A stretch of DNA of 64,000 bases. It comes from Saccharicrinis sp963666825 (lineage in GTDB: Bacteria; Bacteroidota; Bacteroidia; Bacteroidales; Marinilabiliaceae). Under the pieces are notes generated by a model. That model did not search any database, was not told the DNA's origin, and was given only the letters and a program-made list of their open reading frames with translations. The stretch is from positions 5,828,001 through 5,892,000 of the forward strand of contig OY763044.2 of the NCBI GenBank assembly GCA_963666825.2, written 5' to 3'. The position numbers and the translations under genes are program-made. Positions 8,991 through 17,388 of this stretch are shown in pieces; within the stretch, counting starts at the first letter, position 1, and each line of letters opens with the position of its first letter.

Positions 8991-10073
8991 ATGAAACGAG
9001 TAAGAAATATATTTTTAATTGTAGTATTTGCAGCAATTTTTGTAGGTGGATTCTACTATTTGTATGATAAGTCAACCGAAAAAGAAGTTGTTTTTGAAAC
9101 AGAAGCTCCGGCTTTTAAAGATATCATTAAAAAAACAGTTGCTACCGGTTCTGTTGTTCCACGAAAAGAAATTGAGATTAAACCACAAGAATCTGGTATT
9201 ATTACAGAACTATATGTTGAACCAGGCGATAATTTAAAGAAAGGCGATATAATTGCTAAGATTCAGATTATTCCAGAGATGGTTCAGGTTAATAATGCAC
9301 AAAGTCAATTAGATAAGGCTCAGATTTCTTTCAAAAATGCAGAGCTCGAATACAAAAGAAAGAAAGATTTGTATGAAAATGGTGTCATTGCTGAATCTGT
9401 TTATTTGGAAGAATTAATGAGATATGATAATGCAAAAGTGGATTTAGAAGCGGCAGATAATAATCTTCAGTTAATAAAAGAAGGAGTTACTAAAAATATG
9501 GGAACTCAAACCAATACGATTATTCGCGCAACGATTGAGGGAATGGTATTGGATGTACCTGTTGAAGTTGGTAATTCTGTAATTAAAAGTAATACTTTTA
9601 ACGATGGTACTACTGTTGCCATTCTAGCCGATATGGGAGAGATGATTTTCGAAGGTAAGGTTGATGAAACAGAGGTGGGTAAAATTAGAGAAGGTATGGA
9701 TTTACTTTTATCAATTGGAGCAATTGAAGGAGAAAAATTTGATGCTAAATTAGAATATATCTCGCCAAAAGGCGTTGAAGAAAATGGAGCTATTCAGTTT
9801 GAAATTAAAGCAGACGTTAATTTGAAAAAAGGTCAGTTTATTAGAGCTGGTTACAGTGCTAATGCTGATATTGTGTTGGATAAAAGAGACAGCGTTTTAG
9901 CAATCAATGAAAAACTACTTCAATTTAGTAATGATAGTGCTTTTGTTGAAGTAGAGGTTGCAAGTCAGGTTTTTGAGAAAAAGCAAATTGAAACAGGCTT
10001 GTCAGATGGAATTCAAATTGAAGTGAAGCAGGGATTGACAAAGGATGATAAGATTAAAGTTCCACAATCATAA
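8991..10073 (+). CDS. MacA/HlyD-type periplasmic adaptor
   Basis: The protein has 360 residues. One N-terminal membrane anchor (about 5-25) is followed by a lipoyl-like half (EIKPQESGIITELYVEPGDNL), a helical hairpin (about 100-165), the second lipoyl half (ATIEGMVLDVPVEVGNSV) and a beta-barrel region. This is the membrane fusion protein that links the MacB-type permeases to the outer membrane channel encoded next. The helical hairpin is short, as in MacA-like adaptors. Confidence 0.92.
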   Translation: MKRVRNIFLIVVFAAIFVGGFYYLYDKSTEKEVVFETEAPAFKDIIKKTVATGSVVPRKEIEIKPQESGIITELYVEPGDNLKKGDIIAKIQIIPEMVQVNNAQSQLDKAQISFKNAELEYKRKKDLYENGVIAESVYLEELMRYDNAKVDLEAADNNLQLIKEGVTKNMGTQTNTIIRATIEGMVLDVPVEVGNSVIKSNTFNDGTTVAILADMGEMIFEGKVDETEVGKIREGMDLLLSIGAIEGEKFDAKLEYISPKGVEENGAIQFEIKADVNLKKGQFIRAGYSANADIVLDKRDSVLAINEKLLQFSNDSAFVEVEVASQVFEKKQIETGLSDGIQIEVKQGLTKDDKIKVPQS

Positions 10074-10123
10074 GGATAATAGGTTAACTTAATACGGAAA
10101 TAATAATTCTTAATAAAATTCAA

Positions 10124-11467
10124 ATGTCAGGAAAAAATATTTCGATAATACTAAGTCTTTTATTTATAAGTCTGGTTGGTTTAAAGGCGCAGGAATCCTG
10201 GAGTCTTGAAAAATGCATCAATCATGCTTTTGATAATAACATCTCAATTAAAAGACAGAAGCTCAATGTTGAAGTGCAAAAAACAGAGTTAAAGCAGAAT
10301 AAATTAAATCAGTTACCCGGCCTTAGTGCAAGTTCAAATTATGGATTTAATTTTGGAGAGACTGCTGTAAGAGATGGTAGTGATTATGTGTTTACTACTG
10401 ATCCAATTCATAGTATATCATTAAGAGTTGGAGGATCAGTTCCTGTTTTTTCTGGTTTATCACAACGTAATACCATAAAAAAGAGTGAAAAGGATTTGTT
10501 GTCTCTTCAGGCAGAAACAGAGCGAATTCGTAATGATATTTCATTGCAAATTACCAGCTATTATTTGCAAGTGTTGTTTGATAAAGAATTACTGAATGTT
10601 TCAAAAGAGCAATATGAAGTAAGTAAGCAGCAGGTTGAAAGAACCAAAAAATTGGTTGATGCAGGTAGTCAGGCCATGGGAAGTTATCTTGAAATAAAAT
10701 CTCAGGCTGCAAAAGAAGCTCTTAATGTAACACAGCAAGGAAATAGTTTGTCATTATCGTTACTTAATCTGGCTCAATTATTAGATTTGGAGGATGTGTC
10801 TGATTTTGACATTGTATACCCTGAAATACCTACAGTAGAAACGATGAATCTTGAAGATCCCAAAAGTGTTTTTAATACTGCAATTGGTATAATGCCTCAG
10901 ATAAAGTCTTCAGAATATTCTTTGGAAAGCAGTGAATTGGATGTTGAGATTGCAAAGGGAGGCTATTATCCTAGTTTAAGCGTAAATTATAGCTGGACTA
11001 GTAATGGTAATTGGTACTTGAATGATAAATATGATTACAACCAATCATTTTCAAGTCAGATTAGTGATAATAAGAATACCTATGTTGGAGCAACGCTAAG
11101 CATTCCGATATTTAATAAGCTGCAAACCCGAAATACAGTGAAGTCTGCTAAAGTAGGGGTTTTAGATGCTCAATATGCGTTGGATCAACAAAAGTTAGAT
11201 CTTCGTAAAGAAATTCAACAAGCCTATGCAGATGCTTTAGCCGCATATAATAATTATTTATCAAGTAAAGAGGCTGTAGAATCTTACAAAGAATCTTTCA
11301 GATATACAGAACAAAAATTCAATGTTGGATTAGTTAACTCTGTGGATTATAATGTTGCTAAAACTGATTTTATTGCAGCTCAATCAGATTTGTTACAAGC
11401 CAAGTATGCATATATTCTTCGAATTAAAATACTTGACTTTTATAAAGGTATACCAATAACCCTATAA
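10124..11467 (+). CDS. TolC-family outer membrane efflux protein
   Basis: The protein has 447 residues: a signal peptide ending near LVGLKAQ, then two internally related OEP halves rich in long amphipathic helices (about 95-225 and 320-440), with barrel strands such as LSVNYSWTSNGNWY between them. It is the exit duct for the exporter encoded just upstream and the last gene of that operon; a strong terminator follows 22 bases after the stop. The family is clear from the repeat plan and the operon context. Confidence 0.92.
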   Translation: MSGKNISIILSLLFISLVGLKAQESWSLEKCINHAFDNNISIKRQKLNVEVQKTELKQNKLNQLPGLSASSNYGFNFGETAVRDGSDYVFTTDPIHSISLRVGGSVPVFSGLSQRNTIKKSEKDLLSLQAETERIRNDISLQITSYYLQVLFDKELLNVSKEQYEVSKQQVERTKKLVDAGSQAMGSYLEIKSQAAKEALNVTQQGNSLSLSLLNLAQLLDLEDVSDFDIVYPEIPTVETMNLEDPKSVFNTAIGIMPQIKSSEYSLESSELDVEIAKGGYYPSLSVNYSWTSNGNWYLNDKYDYNQSFSSQISDNKNTYVGATLSIPIFNKLQTRNTVKSAKVGVLDAQYALDQQKLDLRKEIQQAYADALAAYNNYLSSKEAVESYKESFRYTEQKFNVGLVNSVDYNVAKTDFIAAQSDLLQAKYAYILRIKILDFYKGIPITL

Positions 11468-11489
11468 TGTTTGATAGAAAATGGGAAAA

Positions 11490-11528
11490 GCATCCAGTCT
11501 GAACGTTTGACTGGATGCTTTTTATTTT
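11490..11528 (+). terminator. Terminator between the TolC gene and the convergent thioredoxin genes
   Basis: Perfect 10-base stem GCATCCAGTC / GACTGGATGC (11490-11499 and 11509-11518) with a 9-base loop, followed by TTTTTATTTTATT on the plus strand. The minus strand has TTTTCCC after the stem, so weaker termination of the opposing genes is possible. Confidence 0.9.
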
Positions 11529-11562
11529 ATTCAATTAGTGAATTGATCGTTTTTAATTTTTT

Positions 11563-12162
11563 TTATTTCTTCCATTTAATACCACAACCTATAGCTTTTG
11601 TTGTTTTTGTGGCTACATCTTTATTCTCAATTAAATTGGAGATGGCATTCTCAACAAACTTTTCATTAACAGCTTCACTATCCTGATAGTTGTCATCAAT
11701 GGCTCCTGTATATTTTACAACCAATTTATTTCCTTCTTTTTGTAATAAAAATACATGTGGTGTTTTTAATGCACCATATGTCCTGGCAATTTCTTGAGTG
11801 TCATCTAAAAGATATGGGAACGTAAATCCTTTGTCCTTAGCTCTCTCTTTCATTTTTTCAAATGAATCAGATGGATAAGCTGTTGGATCGTTAGGATTAA
11901 TAGCAATCACTGGATAACCTTTTTCTTTATATGCTTTATCAAGAGCAATGATTCTGTCTTCGTATGCAACAGCATATGGACAGTGATTACATGTAAATAT
12001 GACAATAAAACCTTTGGCATCTTTGTAATTCTTTAACGATACAAATGAATCATCAATGTTTTTAAGTTTAAAATCAATAGCTTCATCTCCAGGAGTGTAG
12101 CCTTGTGACCAGATTGAAATACTAAATAAGATGGTGAATAATAATAAGGTGGCTCTTTTCAT
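11563..12162 (-). CDS. Exported thioredoxin-family protein (AhpC/TSA-like)
   Basis: The protein has 199 residues. A signal peptide (KRATLLLFTILFSISIWSQ) precedes a peroxiredoxin/thioredoxin fold starting at YTPGDEAIDFKLKN. The active-site region is FTCNHCPYAVAYEDR with cysteines at 58 and 61. The stretch NPNDPTAYPSDSF and the cis-proline region GALKTPHVFLL are as in redoxins. It is probably a periplasmic thiol-disulfide protein. It lies 16 bases downstream of a TlpA-like gene on the same strand, so the two are likely co-transcribed. The partner and exact reaction are not evident. Confidence 0.85.
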   Translation of the reverse strand: MKRATLLLFTILFSISIWSQGYTPGDEAIDFKLKNIDDSFVSLKNYKDAKGFIVIFTCNHCPYAVAYEDRIIALDKAYKEKGYPVIAINPNDPTAYPSDSFEKMKERAKDKGFTFPYLLDDTQEIARTYGALKTPHVFLLQKEGNKLVVKYTGAIDDNYQDSEAVNEKFVENAISNLIENKDVATKTTKAIGCGIKWKK

Positions 12163-12178
12163 GATATATAATTTAAAA

Positions 12179-12661
12179 TTATTGGTTTAATTTTTCTTCT
12201 ATGGTTTCGGTTAATTCTTCGTATGATACTTGTCCTTCAAAGAAAGTTTTATCTGTTTTTGAGTAAATAATAGTTGCCGGAATAGCTCCAGACCATTCTT
12301 TATTTATATCATTGATCCAGAAATTACTGTTCGGATCATTTAATAAAACTACTTCTTCATTAATAACATTTTCATTTATAAAAGGAATTAATTTACTGTC
12401 TTTATATTTTGGGAAATCAAGACTAACAAAGGTGAATTTTACTGGTTTATGTCTCATGTCCTGAGCAACAGTCATAAAATGAGGTAATTCTTCAACGCAG
12501 GGTTTACACCATGTAGCCCAAAAATTAATTACATAAACTGTATCAGATTGTTTGTTCAGATAAGATTTAAACTCTTCATAATTAACCTCTTTTACCGTTT
12601 GAGCATTAATGGTAAATGCCATAAAGATTAATGAGAATAGTGAAATTGCTTTTAAATGCAT
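12179..12661 (-). CDS. TlpA/ResA-like thiol-disulfide oxidoreductase
   Basis: The protein has 160 residues with a signal peptide ending near FTINAQT. The thioredoxin fold has the active site FWATWCKPCVEELP (C52 and C55) and a cis-proline segment SGAIPATIIY. TlpA/ResA proteins keep periplasmic cysteines reduced, for example during cytochrome c maturation. A ResB-CcsA fusion occurs elsewhere in the window, which fits but does not prove that role. It is the first gene of a two-gene minus-strand unit. Confidence 0.88.
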   Translation of the reverse strand: MHLKAISLFSLIFMAFTINAQTVKEVNYEEFKSYLNKQSDTVYVINFWATWCKPCVEELPHFMTVAQDMRHKPVKFTFVSLDFPKYKDSKLIPFINENVINEEVVLLNDPNSNFWINDINKEWSGAIPATIIYSKTDKTFFEGQVSYEELTETIEEKLNQ

Positions 12662-13031
12662 AATGACTTGTTGTAACAGTAATTAAATTATATGGATAAT
12701 AATAATCATTTATTTCATTCTTAGATAATAACATAGAATGTATAATTAAGTTCATAAAGTTATGTTGAAATAATAGATGAGAAATTATAATTAAATCATA
12801 CTTAATAACAGTCTGTTCGCATTTTAATATTTGCAAAAAAATACATTGGTTTTACAAGGGCATTAGCATATTAGTATTTTTTGCAATTTTTATGTGTTGG
12901 CAGTCAGTTTTTTGCATAAAATACTGTAATTGAGTATTGAGCTAGTCTAAAGTCGTTTCAAATCACTTCTCTGTACATCTAACTTTATTATGTAATTAAG
13001 ATTGTGAAGTTTCAATTAAAAATGTGGTAAG
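12662..13031. other. Divergent intergenic region
   Basis: This 370-base AT-rich gap separates the minus-strand thioredoxin pair from the plus-strand START-domain gene. It must hold promoters for both directions. I found no exact TAnnTTTG element with a good -33 partner; TATTTTTTG near 12871-12880 is one base out of register. No ORF or hairpin of note is seen. Confidence 0.4.
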
Positions 13032-13676
13032 ATGGTACTTTTAGTTTATTTTTTATTCAGGGTGCTTTTGTCTGATAACACAATGAGTGTTAAGATGAAA
13101 GAATTAAATGCCTCTTCGTTATATATTTCAGAATGGGTATGTGTAAAAGATGTAGATGGAATTGCGTTACATGAAAGGTGGGTAAAGGTAAGTGATTCTT
13201 TAACAGTTAGAGAGCGTAAAGGCGTAATGATTGTTGATGGTTCTTTTGATGAAGTGATTGATTTTTTAAAAGATCCGAAAACGGTTAAGAAATGGATGAA
13301 AGGCATCAAAGAAGTGAGGTTTATAGTTCATCAGGATGATAAATTGTTGTATCTTGTAATTAATCTTCCCTGGCCGTTTTCAGATCGCGATTTAGTAGCA
13401 AAGTATTCCGTTACACAAATAGATGAGGATAATTGTGTGATTCGTATGAATAGCAGTTATTTTAAAGAAGATACTAACTCAAAAAATGTCCGTATTAAAG
13501 ATTATAATGCTTTGTGGAAATTAACTCGTGTTGGAAATAATAAAGTAAAGATTGATTTTCAGGTTTTTTCAGCAGAGCCTCCGTTGTTCCCACAGTGGAT
13601 GCAGGAACCAGTCTTGAAAAAAGTATTTTACCAAAATTTATTGCGATTAAAAACTGAGTTATCCAGAAATAATTGA
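13032..13676 (+). CDS. START-domain (SRPBCC fold) protein
   Basis: The protein has 214 residues, with a later possible start at 13083. It shows the START-domain pattern: SEWVCVKDVDGIALHERW, then SFDEVIDFLKDPKTVKKWM, INLPWPFSDRDLVAKY, and a long C-terminal helix. The F/W-P-x-SDRD segment is a hallmark of bacterial START proteins. The fold has a hydrophobic cavity and usually binds lipids or hydrophobic ligands. If the first start is used, the N-terminus (VLLVYFLFRVLL) is a membrane anchor. Two SDR genes follow in the same direction, so it may act with them on a lipid-like substrate. Confidence 0.8.
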   Translation: MVLLVYFLFRVLLSDNTMSVKMKELNASSLYISEWVCVKDVDGIALHERWVKVSDSLTVRERKGVMIVDGSFDEVIDFLKDPKTVKKWMKGIKEVRFIVHQDDKLLYLVINLPWPFSDRDLVAKYSVTQIDEDNCVIRMNSSYFKEDTNSKNVRIKDYNALWKLTRVGNNKVKIDFQVFSAEPPLFPQWMQEPVLKKVFYQNLLRLKTELSRNN

Positions 13677-13739
13677 TTTTCCGAAATCGTATTGAAAGCG
13701 AATTACCAGCTTGTTTGTAGTTAACTAAATAGAAATACA

Positions 13740-14549
13740 ATGAAAACAAAATATGCAATAATTACGGGAGCAACAAGTGGTTTAGGTCGAGCCTATGCTT
13801 TAAAGTTAGCTCAAAAAGGTTGGCATTTGTTAATCACAGGCAGAAGAACTTCAATTCTTGAAGCGTTTAAAGATGAGTTAGAAAGGAAATATAATACAGC
13901 TATTAAAATTTGTATTGTAGATTTTAATAGGCCTGATCAGTTTGATCAATTTATCAACATTATTAAGAGTTATGAACATATTGATCTTTTGATTAATAAT
14001 GCCGGGTATGGTAACCGGGATGGTTTTTTTGAAGAAGATTATCAATGTCAGGCTAATATGCTTAATGTCTTAGTTTCTGCAGCTACAAAAATAGTTCATG
14101 AGGTTGTTCCGATAATGCAGCAGAATAATAAAGGAGCTATAATAAACGTAGCCTCAATGTCTGCTTTTATTCCTGCTCCATTAAATTATTTTTATTGTTC
14201 TTCAAAAGCCTTTATGGTCTCGTTTACAGAGTGTTTGTATATTGACTTATTGCATTCAAATATAAAGGTTCAGGCTCTATGTCCCGGTTTTATTAAAACA
14301 GAATTTCATTCTCGTATGGGAATTGAAAATAGAGATGAAGGTTTCAAAGAAAAGCTTTTGTGGATGAATCCGGAAGAAGTGGTTGATTGTAGTTTACGAT
14401 CATTAAGTAAAAATAAGGTCATTTGTATTCCGGGATTCTTTAACCGGATTATCTATAATTTAATGAAGCTGATTCCTCGTACATTAAGCTATAGAGTTTT
14501 GAATAAACAAACTCAGGAGCAACGTCATCCAGAGTATTGTACTGTTTAA
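13740..14549 (+). CDS. SDR-family oxidoreductase
   Basis: The protein has 269 residues. The NAD(P) motif is TGATSGLG (9-16), followed by TGRR (33-36, suggesting NADP), NNAG (86-89), a catalytic serine in VASM (about 139) and Y152-x3-K156. The C-terminus has a hydrophobic amphipathic segment (NRIIYNLMKLIPRTLSYR) seen in membrane-associated SDRs of the DltE or ketosphinganine reductase-like type. It lies 63 bases after the START gene and 18 bases before a second SDR. The substrate is unknown; a lipid ketone or aldehyde is a guess from context. Confidence 0.88.
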   Translation: MKTKYAIITGATSGLGRAYALKLAQKGWHLLITGRRTSILEAFKDELERKYNTAIKICIVDFNRPDQFDQFINIIKSYEHIDLLINNAGYGNRDGFFEEDYQCQANMLNVLVSAATKIVHEVVPIMQQNNKGAIINVASMSAFIPAPLNYFYCSSKAFMVSFTECLYIDLLHSNIKVQALCPGFIKTEFHSRMGIENRDEGFKEKLLWMNPEEVVDCSLRSLSKNKVICIPGFFNRIIYNLMKLIPRTLSYRVLNKQTQEQRHPEYCTV

Positions 14550-14567
14550 ATTTTAAAATTAGGAAAA

Positions 14568-15386
14568 ATGAAAACGGATTATATATACGGTGTTGTAACA
14601 GGCGCAGGTAAAGGATTAGGAAAATCCATTGCCATAGAATTAGCAAGAAGAAGGAAAAACTTGATATTAATGGCAAAAGAAGATGAAGGTCTTATAGATT
14701 TTGCAAATTCTTTGGAAGCTAAATTTAAAATTAAGACCGAAGCTTATGAGCTTAATTTTCTTGATGAAAGATCTATCTCAAAAGTTAAAGAAATTCTAGA
14801 AGATAAGAGGATTGATCTATTGGTTAATAATGCCGGAATAGGAGGGTCAATGTATTTCGAACAGAGTAATGTAGAACAAATCGACTCTATAATTCAAATT
14901 AATATACGGATGCTGGTATTTCTTACAAGGATTTTAACCACTAAACTAAAAGAGTTTAGGAGCTCATATGTTTTAAATATAGCAAGCATGGCATCTTGTT
15001 GCCCAATTGCATACAAAACAATTTATCCAGCATCAAAGGCTTTTGTGCATTCTTTTTCAATGAGTTTAGCCGAAGAGTTAAAACAATATGGAGTTCATGT
15101 TTGTGTAATATTGCCAGGACCAATAAAAACCAATCGTGAGGTGAGTCAGCGTATTGAAAAACAAGGTTGGTGGGTGAAAGCCGGTTTGCAAACTCCAGAA
15201 AAACTGGCTTCTATTGCAATCGAATCTATGTATCGACATAAAACAGTTGTTGTACCTGGAATTATTACAAAAATTAACTGGTTGTTATTAAAATTACTTC
15301 CCAAATCAATTTGTATTCCGTTAATATCGCATGCAGTTAAAAATGAAATAAATGAAGTTACTCAATTGGCAAGTGTTGGATGTTAA
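14568..15386 (+). CDS. SDR-family oxidoreductase, paralogue of the preceding gene
   Basis: The protein has 272 residues. The cofactor motif is TGAGKGLG (11-18), NNAG is at 87-90, the catalytic serine lies in NIASM (about 140), and Y153-x3-K157 is in the YPASKAF segment. The C-terminal amphipathic segment (KINWLLLKLLPKSICIPL) matches that of the neighbour, so both may sit on the membrane. The residue after TGAG differs and the TGRR-type NADP motif is replaced by MAKEDE, so cofactor preference may differ. It is the last gene of the START-SDR-SDR unit. Confidence 0.87.
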   Translation: MKTDYIYGVVTGAGKGLGKSIAIELARRRKNLILMAKEDEGLIDFANSLEAKFKIKTEAYELNFLDERSISKVKEILEDKRIDLLVNNAGIGGSMYFEQSNVEQIDSIIQINIRMLVFLTRILTTKLKEFRSSYVLNIASMASCCPIAYKTIYPASKAFVHSFSMSLAEELKQYGVHVCVILPGPIKTNREVSQRIEKQGWWVKAGLQTPEKLASIAIESMYRHKTVVVPGIITKINWLLLKLLPKSICIPLISHAVKNEINEVTQLASVGC

Positions 15387-15431
15387 GGATTGTTACAATT
15401 TAACCATTGGACACTTTTAGGTTGATCAACC

Positions 15432-15474
15432 CAATGATTCACTCGTTTTATAAGGGTGAGTCATTGAGTTTTAT
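15432..15474 (+). terminator. Probable terminator between convergent units
   Basis: CAATGATTCAC (15432-15442) can pair with GTGAGTCATTG (15456-15466) with one G-U pair, followed by AGTTTTATT. The T-run is short, so confidence is moderate. It lies between the second SDR gene and the convergent CPBP gene. Confidence 0.6.
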
Positions 15475-15480
15475 TATGAA

Positions 15481-16173
15481 TTACAAAATATGCGAATGAT
15501 GATGTGATATCCTCATTTCCGGGTTTTTATAAAAACAGAAAACATCGTTAGATATTGTCATTGTAAAATGAAGAATAAATGCAGTCATAAATGTTCCTGT
15601 ATACAAGGATGCAATACAGAATGCAATTCCTAATGGGATAGCGGAAAGAGTCTCAAATTTTCCTTTAGGAATATGAGCAAACGAATATAAAATTGTATTT
15701 ATTGCGATTGCAGGTAAAACGCCATAAATTTCAAGGCTTGAGAATAGTAATAATCCTCTGAAAAGAGATTCATATGCAAAAAGATAAACGATCCAGCTTA
15801 GTAAATTCGTTGCATATAAATTTATGCTCCAGTGCGATGTCCTGATTAACGGATACAATTTTTGATGAGTTGATTTTTTTGATAGAGAATATGTAAACAT
15901 TAGTATTATTGGAATAAGAATAATTAGAGATATTATTACTCTTTCAAAAGAATATTGAGAAGTTAGATAAAAGTTACTTCCATTTCCCATAAACTTTATA
16001 ATTGCAAAAGGTAATACTCCAAGTAGGAAGGCTCCAATAAATCGGCTATAAATAATTTTTCTGATTTTATGATGATCAACCGGCCGGTTTAGAATGAAAA
16101 ATGATAAAACAAAAATTATAGCGAAAGAAACGGCTATAAAAAATACAAAGTAATTTGAATTTAAAGTTTCCAT
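15481..16173 (-). CDS. CPBP-family intramembrane protein with altered motifs
   Basis: I set the start at the ATG at 16173 (230 residues), 11 bases after the upstream regulator gene ends; the longer frame would overlap that gene by 80 bases. It has about seven hydrophobic segments and the CPBP (Rce1/Abi) core region FAYESLFRGLLLFSS, then SFAHIPKG (H167) and ILHFTMTIS (H202). The usual EExxxR is YESLFR here: the first glutamate, catalytic in Rce1, is tyrosine. The last motif, usually HxxxN, is HxxxT. It may be a non-proteolytic relative. Pairing with the regulator suggests co-expression. Confidence 0.75.
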   Translation of the reverse strand: METLNSNYFVFFIAVSFAIIFVLSFFILNRPVDHHKIRKIIYSRFIGAFLLGVLPFAIIKFMGNGSNFYLTSQYSFERVIISLIILIPIILMFTYSLSKKSTHQKLYPLIRTSHWSINLYATNLLSWIVYLFAYESLFRGLLLFSSLEIYGVLPAIAINTILYSFAHIPKGKFETLSAIPLGIAFCIASLYTGTFMTAFILHFTMTISNDVFCFYKNPEMRISHHHSHIL

Positions 16174-16183
16174 AACAATGATT

Positions 16184-17188
16184 TTATAGGTTATGTGTCT
16201 TTCTGAAAGAATCAATATTCCGGTGTAGCTTATTAAAGAACTTATTTCTTTCTTTTTCACCAACCGAACTAATTAAGTTAGATTTAGACATAATGGTTTT
16301 GTGGAAGTTGGATATGCCTTGACAAAACTCTGTGTTATCAGAACACAATAGTCCAAGAACGTTATAAGTGAAGTAGGTAAAGCACTTATTTCCTATTGAA
16401 ATATGTATTGTATTGTCGTTTATTACGATCTCGTTTTCGTATAAAATATATGATCCTTCAATTCCTTTGGGTGTAGTGCCATGTATGTACCTAAAACCAA
16501 GTTCTGCTTCTTTTTGGTTGTGGTGTAACCATTGCTCAATAGATTCAAGAAGAAGGATGAGGTCTTCTGTCGATTCGAAATATCCTGATACATAGTAATA
16601 CTCTATTTGTCTCAATAAAATTCTAAAGGTGTCTTCATTCCAAATTTCAATTGTTGGAATTTTTAATGAGAGAGAGGTAATTAAGTTGCATCTTTCTCTC
16701 ATTTCTTTACTAATATCGCCAGCTTTGAATTTTTTATTGATTAAATCTTTAGAATGAAATAAAGTTTTCTCCCAAAAGAAAAATTTAAATGATACAATGT
16801 CCGGGAATTGAAGATATTGAAAGATAGGAGGATCTTTAGCGGCGTAGACGATTTGTTTATCAGGAGCCAGTGCTATCTTTTGAATGCTTTGTAAAATATT
16901 ATCTAACCATGAAATGCTGTTGAATTTATCAGGTTCGACATGATAAGCTTTGAAAATCATAGAATTTATCTGGGGCTGTATCAAATCTGTAATTGATATC
17001 CCAAAGTGTCGGCTAAGAATAATGGCTTCTTCGAGATATAATTTTTTCTCTCCACGAAGTCTTCTGTATGCGCTGTCATATGAGATTTCTAACTTCTCAG
17101 AAACTTCATGAACTAGTGAAAGATTCGGATCCATTTTTTCCTTAATCTTCTCAAAAAAGCTTGTTTGTATCTCTTTATTCCTGAACAT
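16184..17188 (-). CDS. HTH regulator with large C-terminal domain
   Basis: The protein has 334 residues. An N-terminal helix-turn-helix of Xre type is visible at about 8-70 (FFEKIKEKMDPNLS, LEISYDSAYRRLRGEKKLYL, HFGISITDLI). The remaining 260 residues have no membrane segment and no domain I can name; they include a tryptophan- and tyrosine-rich stretch that could be a ligand or protein-binding region. Proteins of this layout are common in Bacteroidota. It is the first gene of a two-gene unit with the CPBP-family protein and may regulate that unit or respond to it. Confidence 0.7.
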   Translation of the reverse strand: MFRNKEIQTSFFEKIKEKMDPNLSLVHEVSEKLEISYDSAYRRLRGEKKLYLEEAIILSRHFGISITDLIQPQINSMIFKAYHVEPDKFNSISWLDNILQSIQKIALAPDKQIVYAAKDPPIFQYLQFPDIVSFKFFFWEKTLFHSKDLINKKFKAGDISKEMRERCNLITSLSLKIPTIEIWNEDTFRILLRQIEYYYVSGYFESTEDLILLLESIEQWLHHNQKEAELGFRYIHGTTPKGIEGSYILYENEIVINDNTIHISIGNKCFTYFTYNVLGLLCSDNTEFCQGISNFHKTIMSKSNLISSVGEKERNKFFNKLHRNIDSFRKTHNL

Positions 17189-17376
17189 ATATTAAAGTTA
17201 CGGCAATATCTTTTCATTTTCAATGGGAAATGGCAATTGAGATTTTTAATCTTGTAAAAGAATTAGTTATATATCATCGAGAAGAGATATCAATGAGTGT
17301 TGAGTATGCTTATTAAACCAGAAAATATTAAGGCATGAAATATTCGTTTGAAAAGTAACATGGACTAAAAAAACGT

Positions 17377-17384
17377 TATTTTTG
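17377..17384 (+). promoter_or_regulatory. -7 promoter element (TATTTTTG) at the mnmH start
   Basis: TATTTTTG matches the Bacteroidota -7 consensus TAnnTTTG and ends five bases before the mnmH ATG at 17389. Transcription would then start at or very near the ATG, giving a leaderless or near-leaderless mRNA. No TTTG lies at the usual 19-20 base spacing; one at 17347-17350 is 26 bases away. Confidence 0.5.
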
Positions 17385-17388
17385 CCTT

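Noticed and set aside
16174..16263. Longer N-terminus for the CPBP-family protein
   Set aside because: It overlaps the upstream regulator gene and adds residues without a membrane pattern; the ATG at 16173 has normal spacing.
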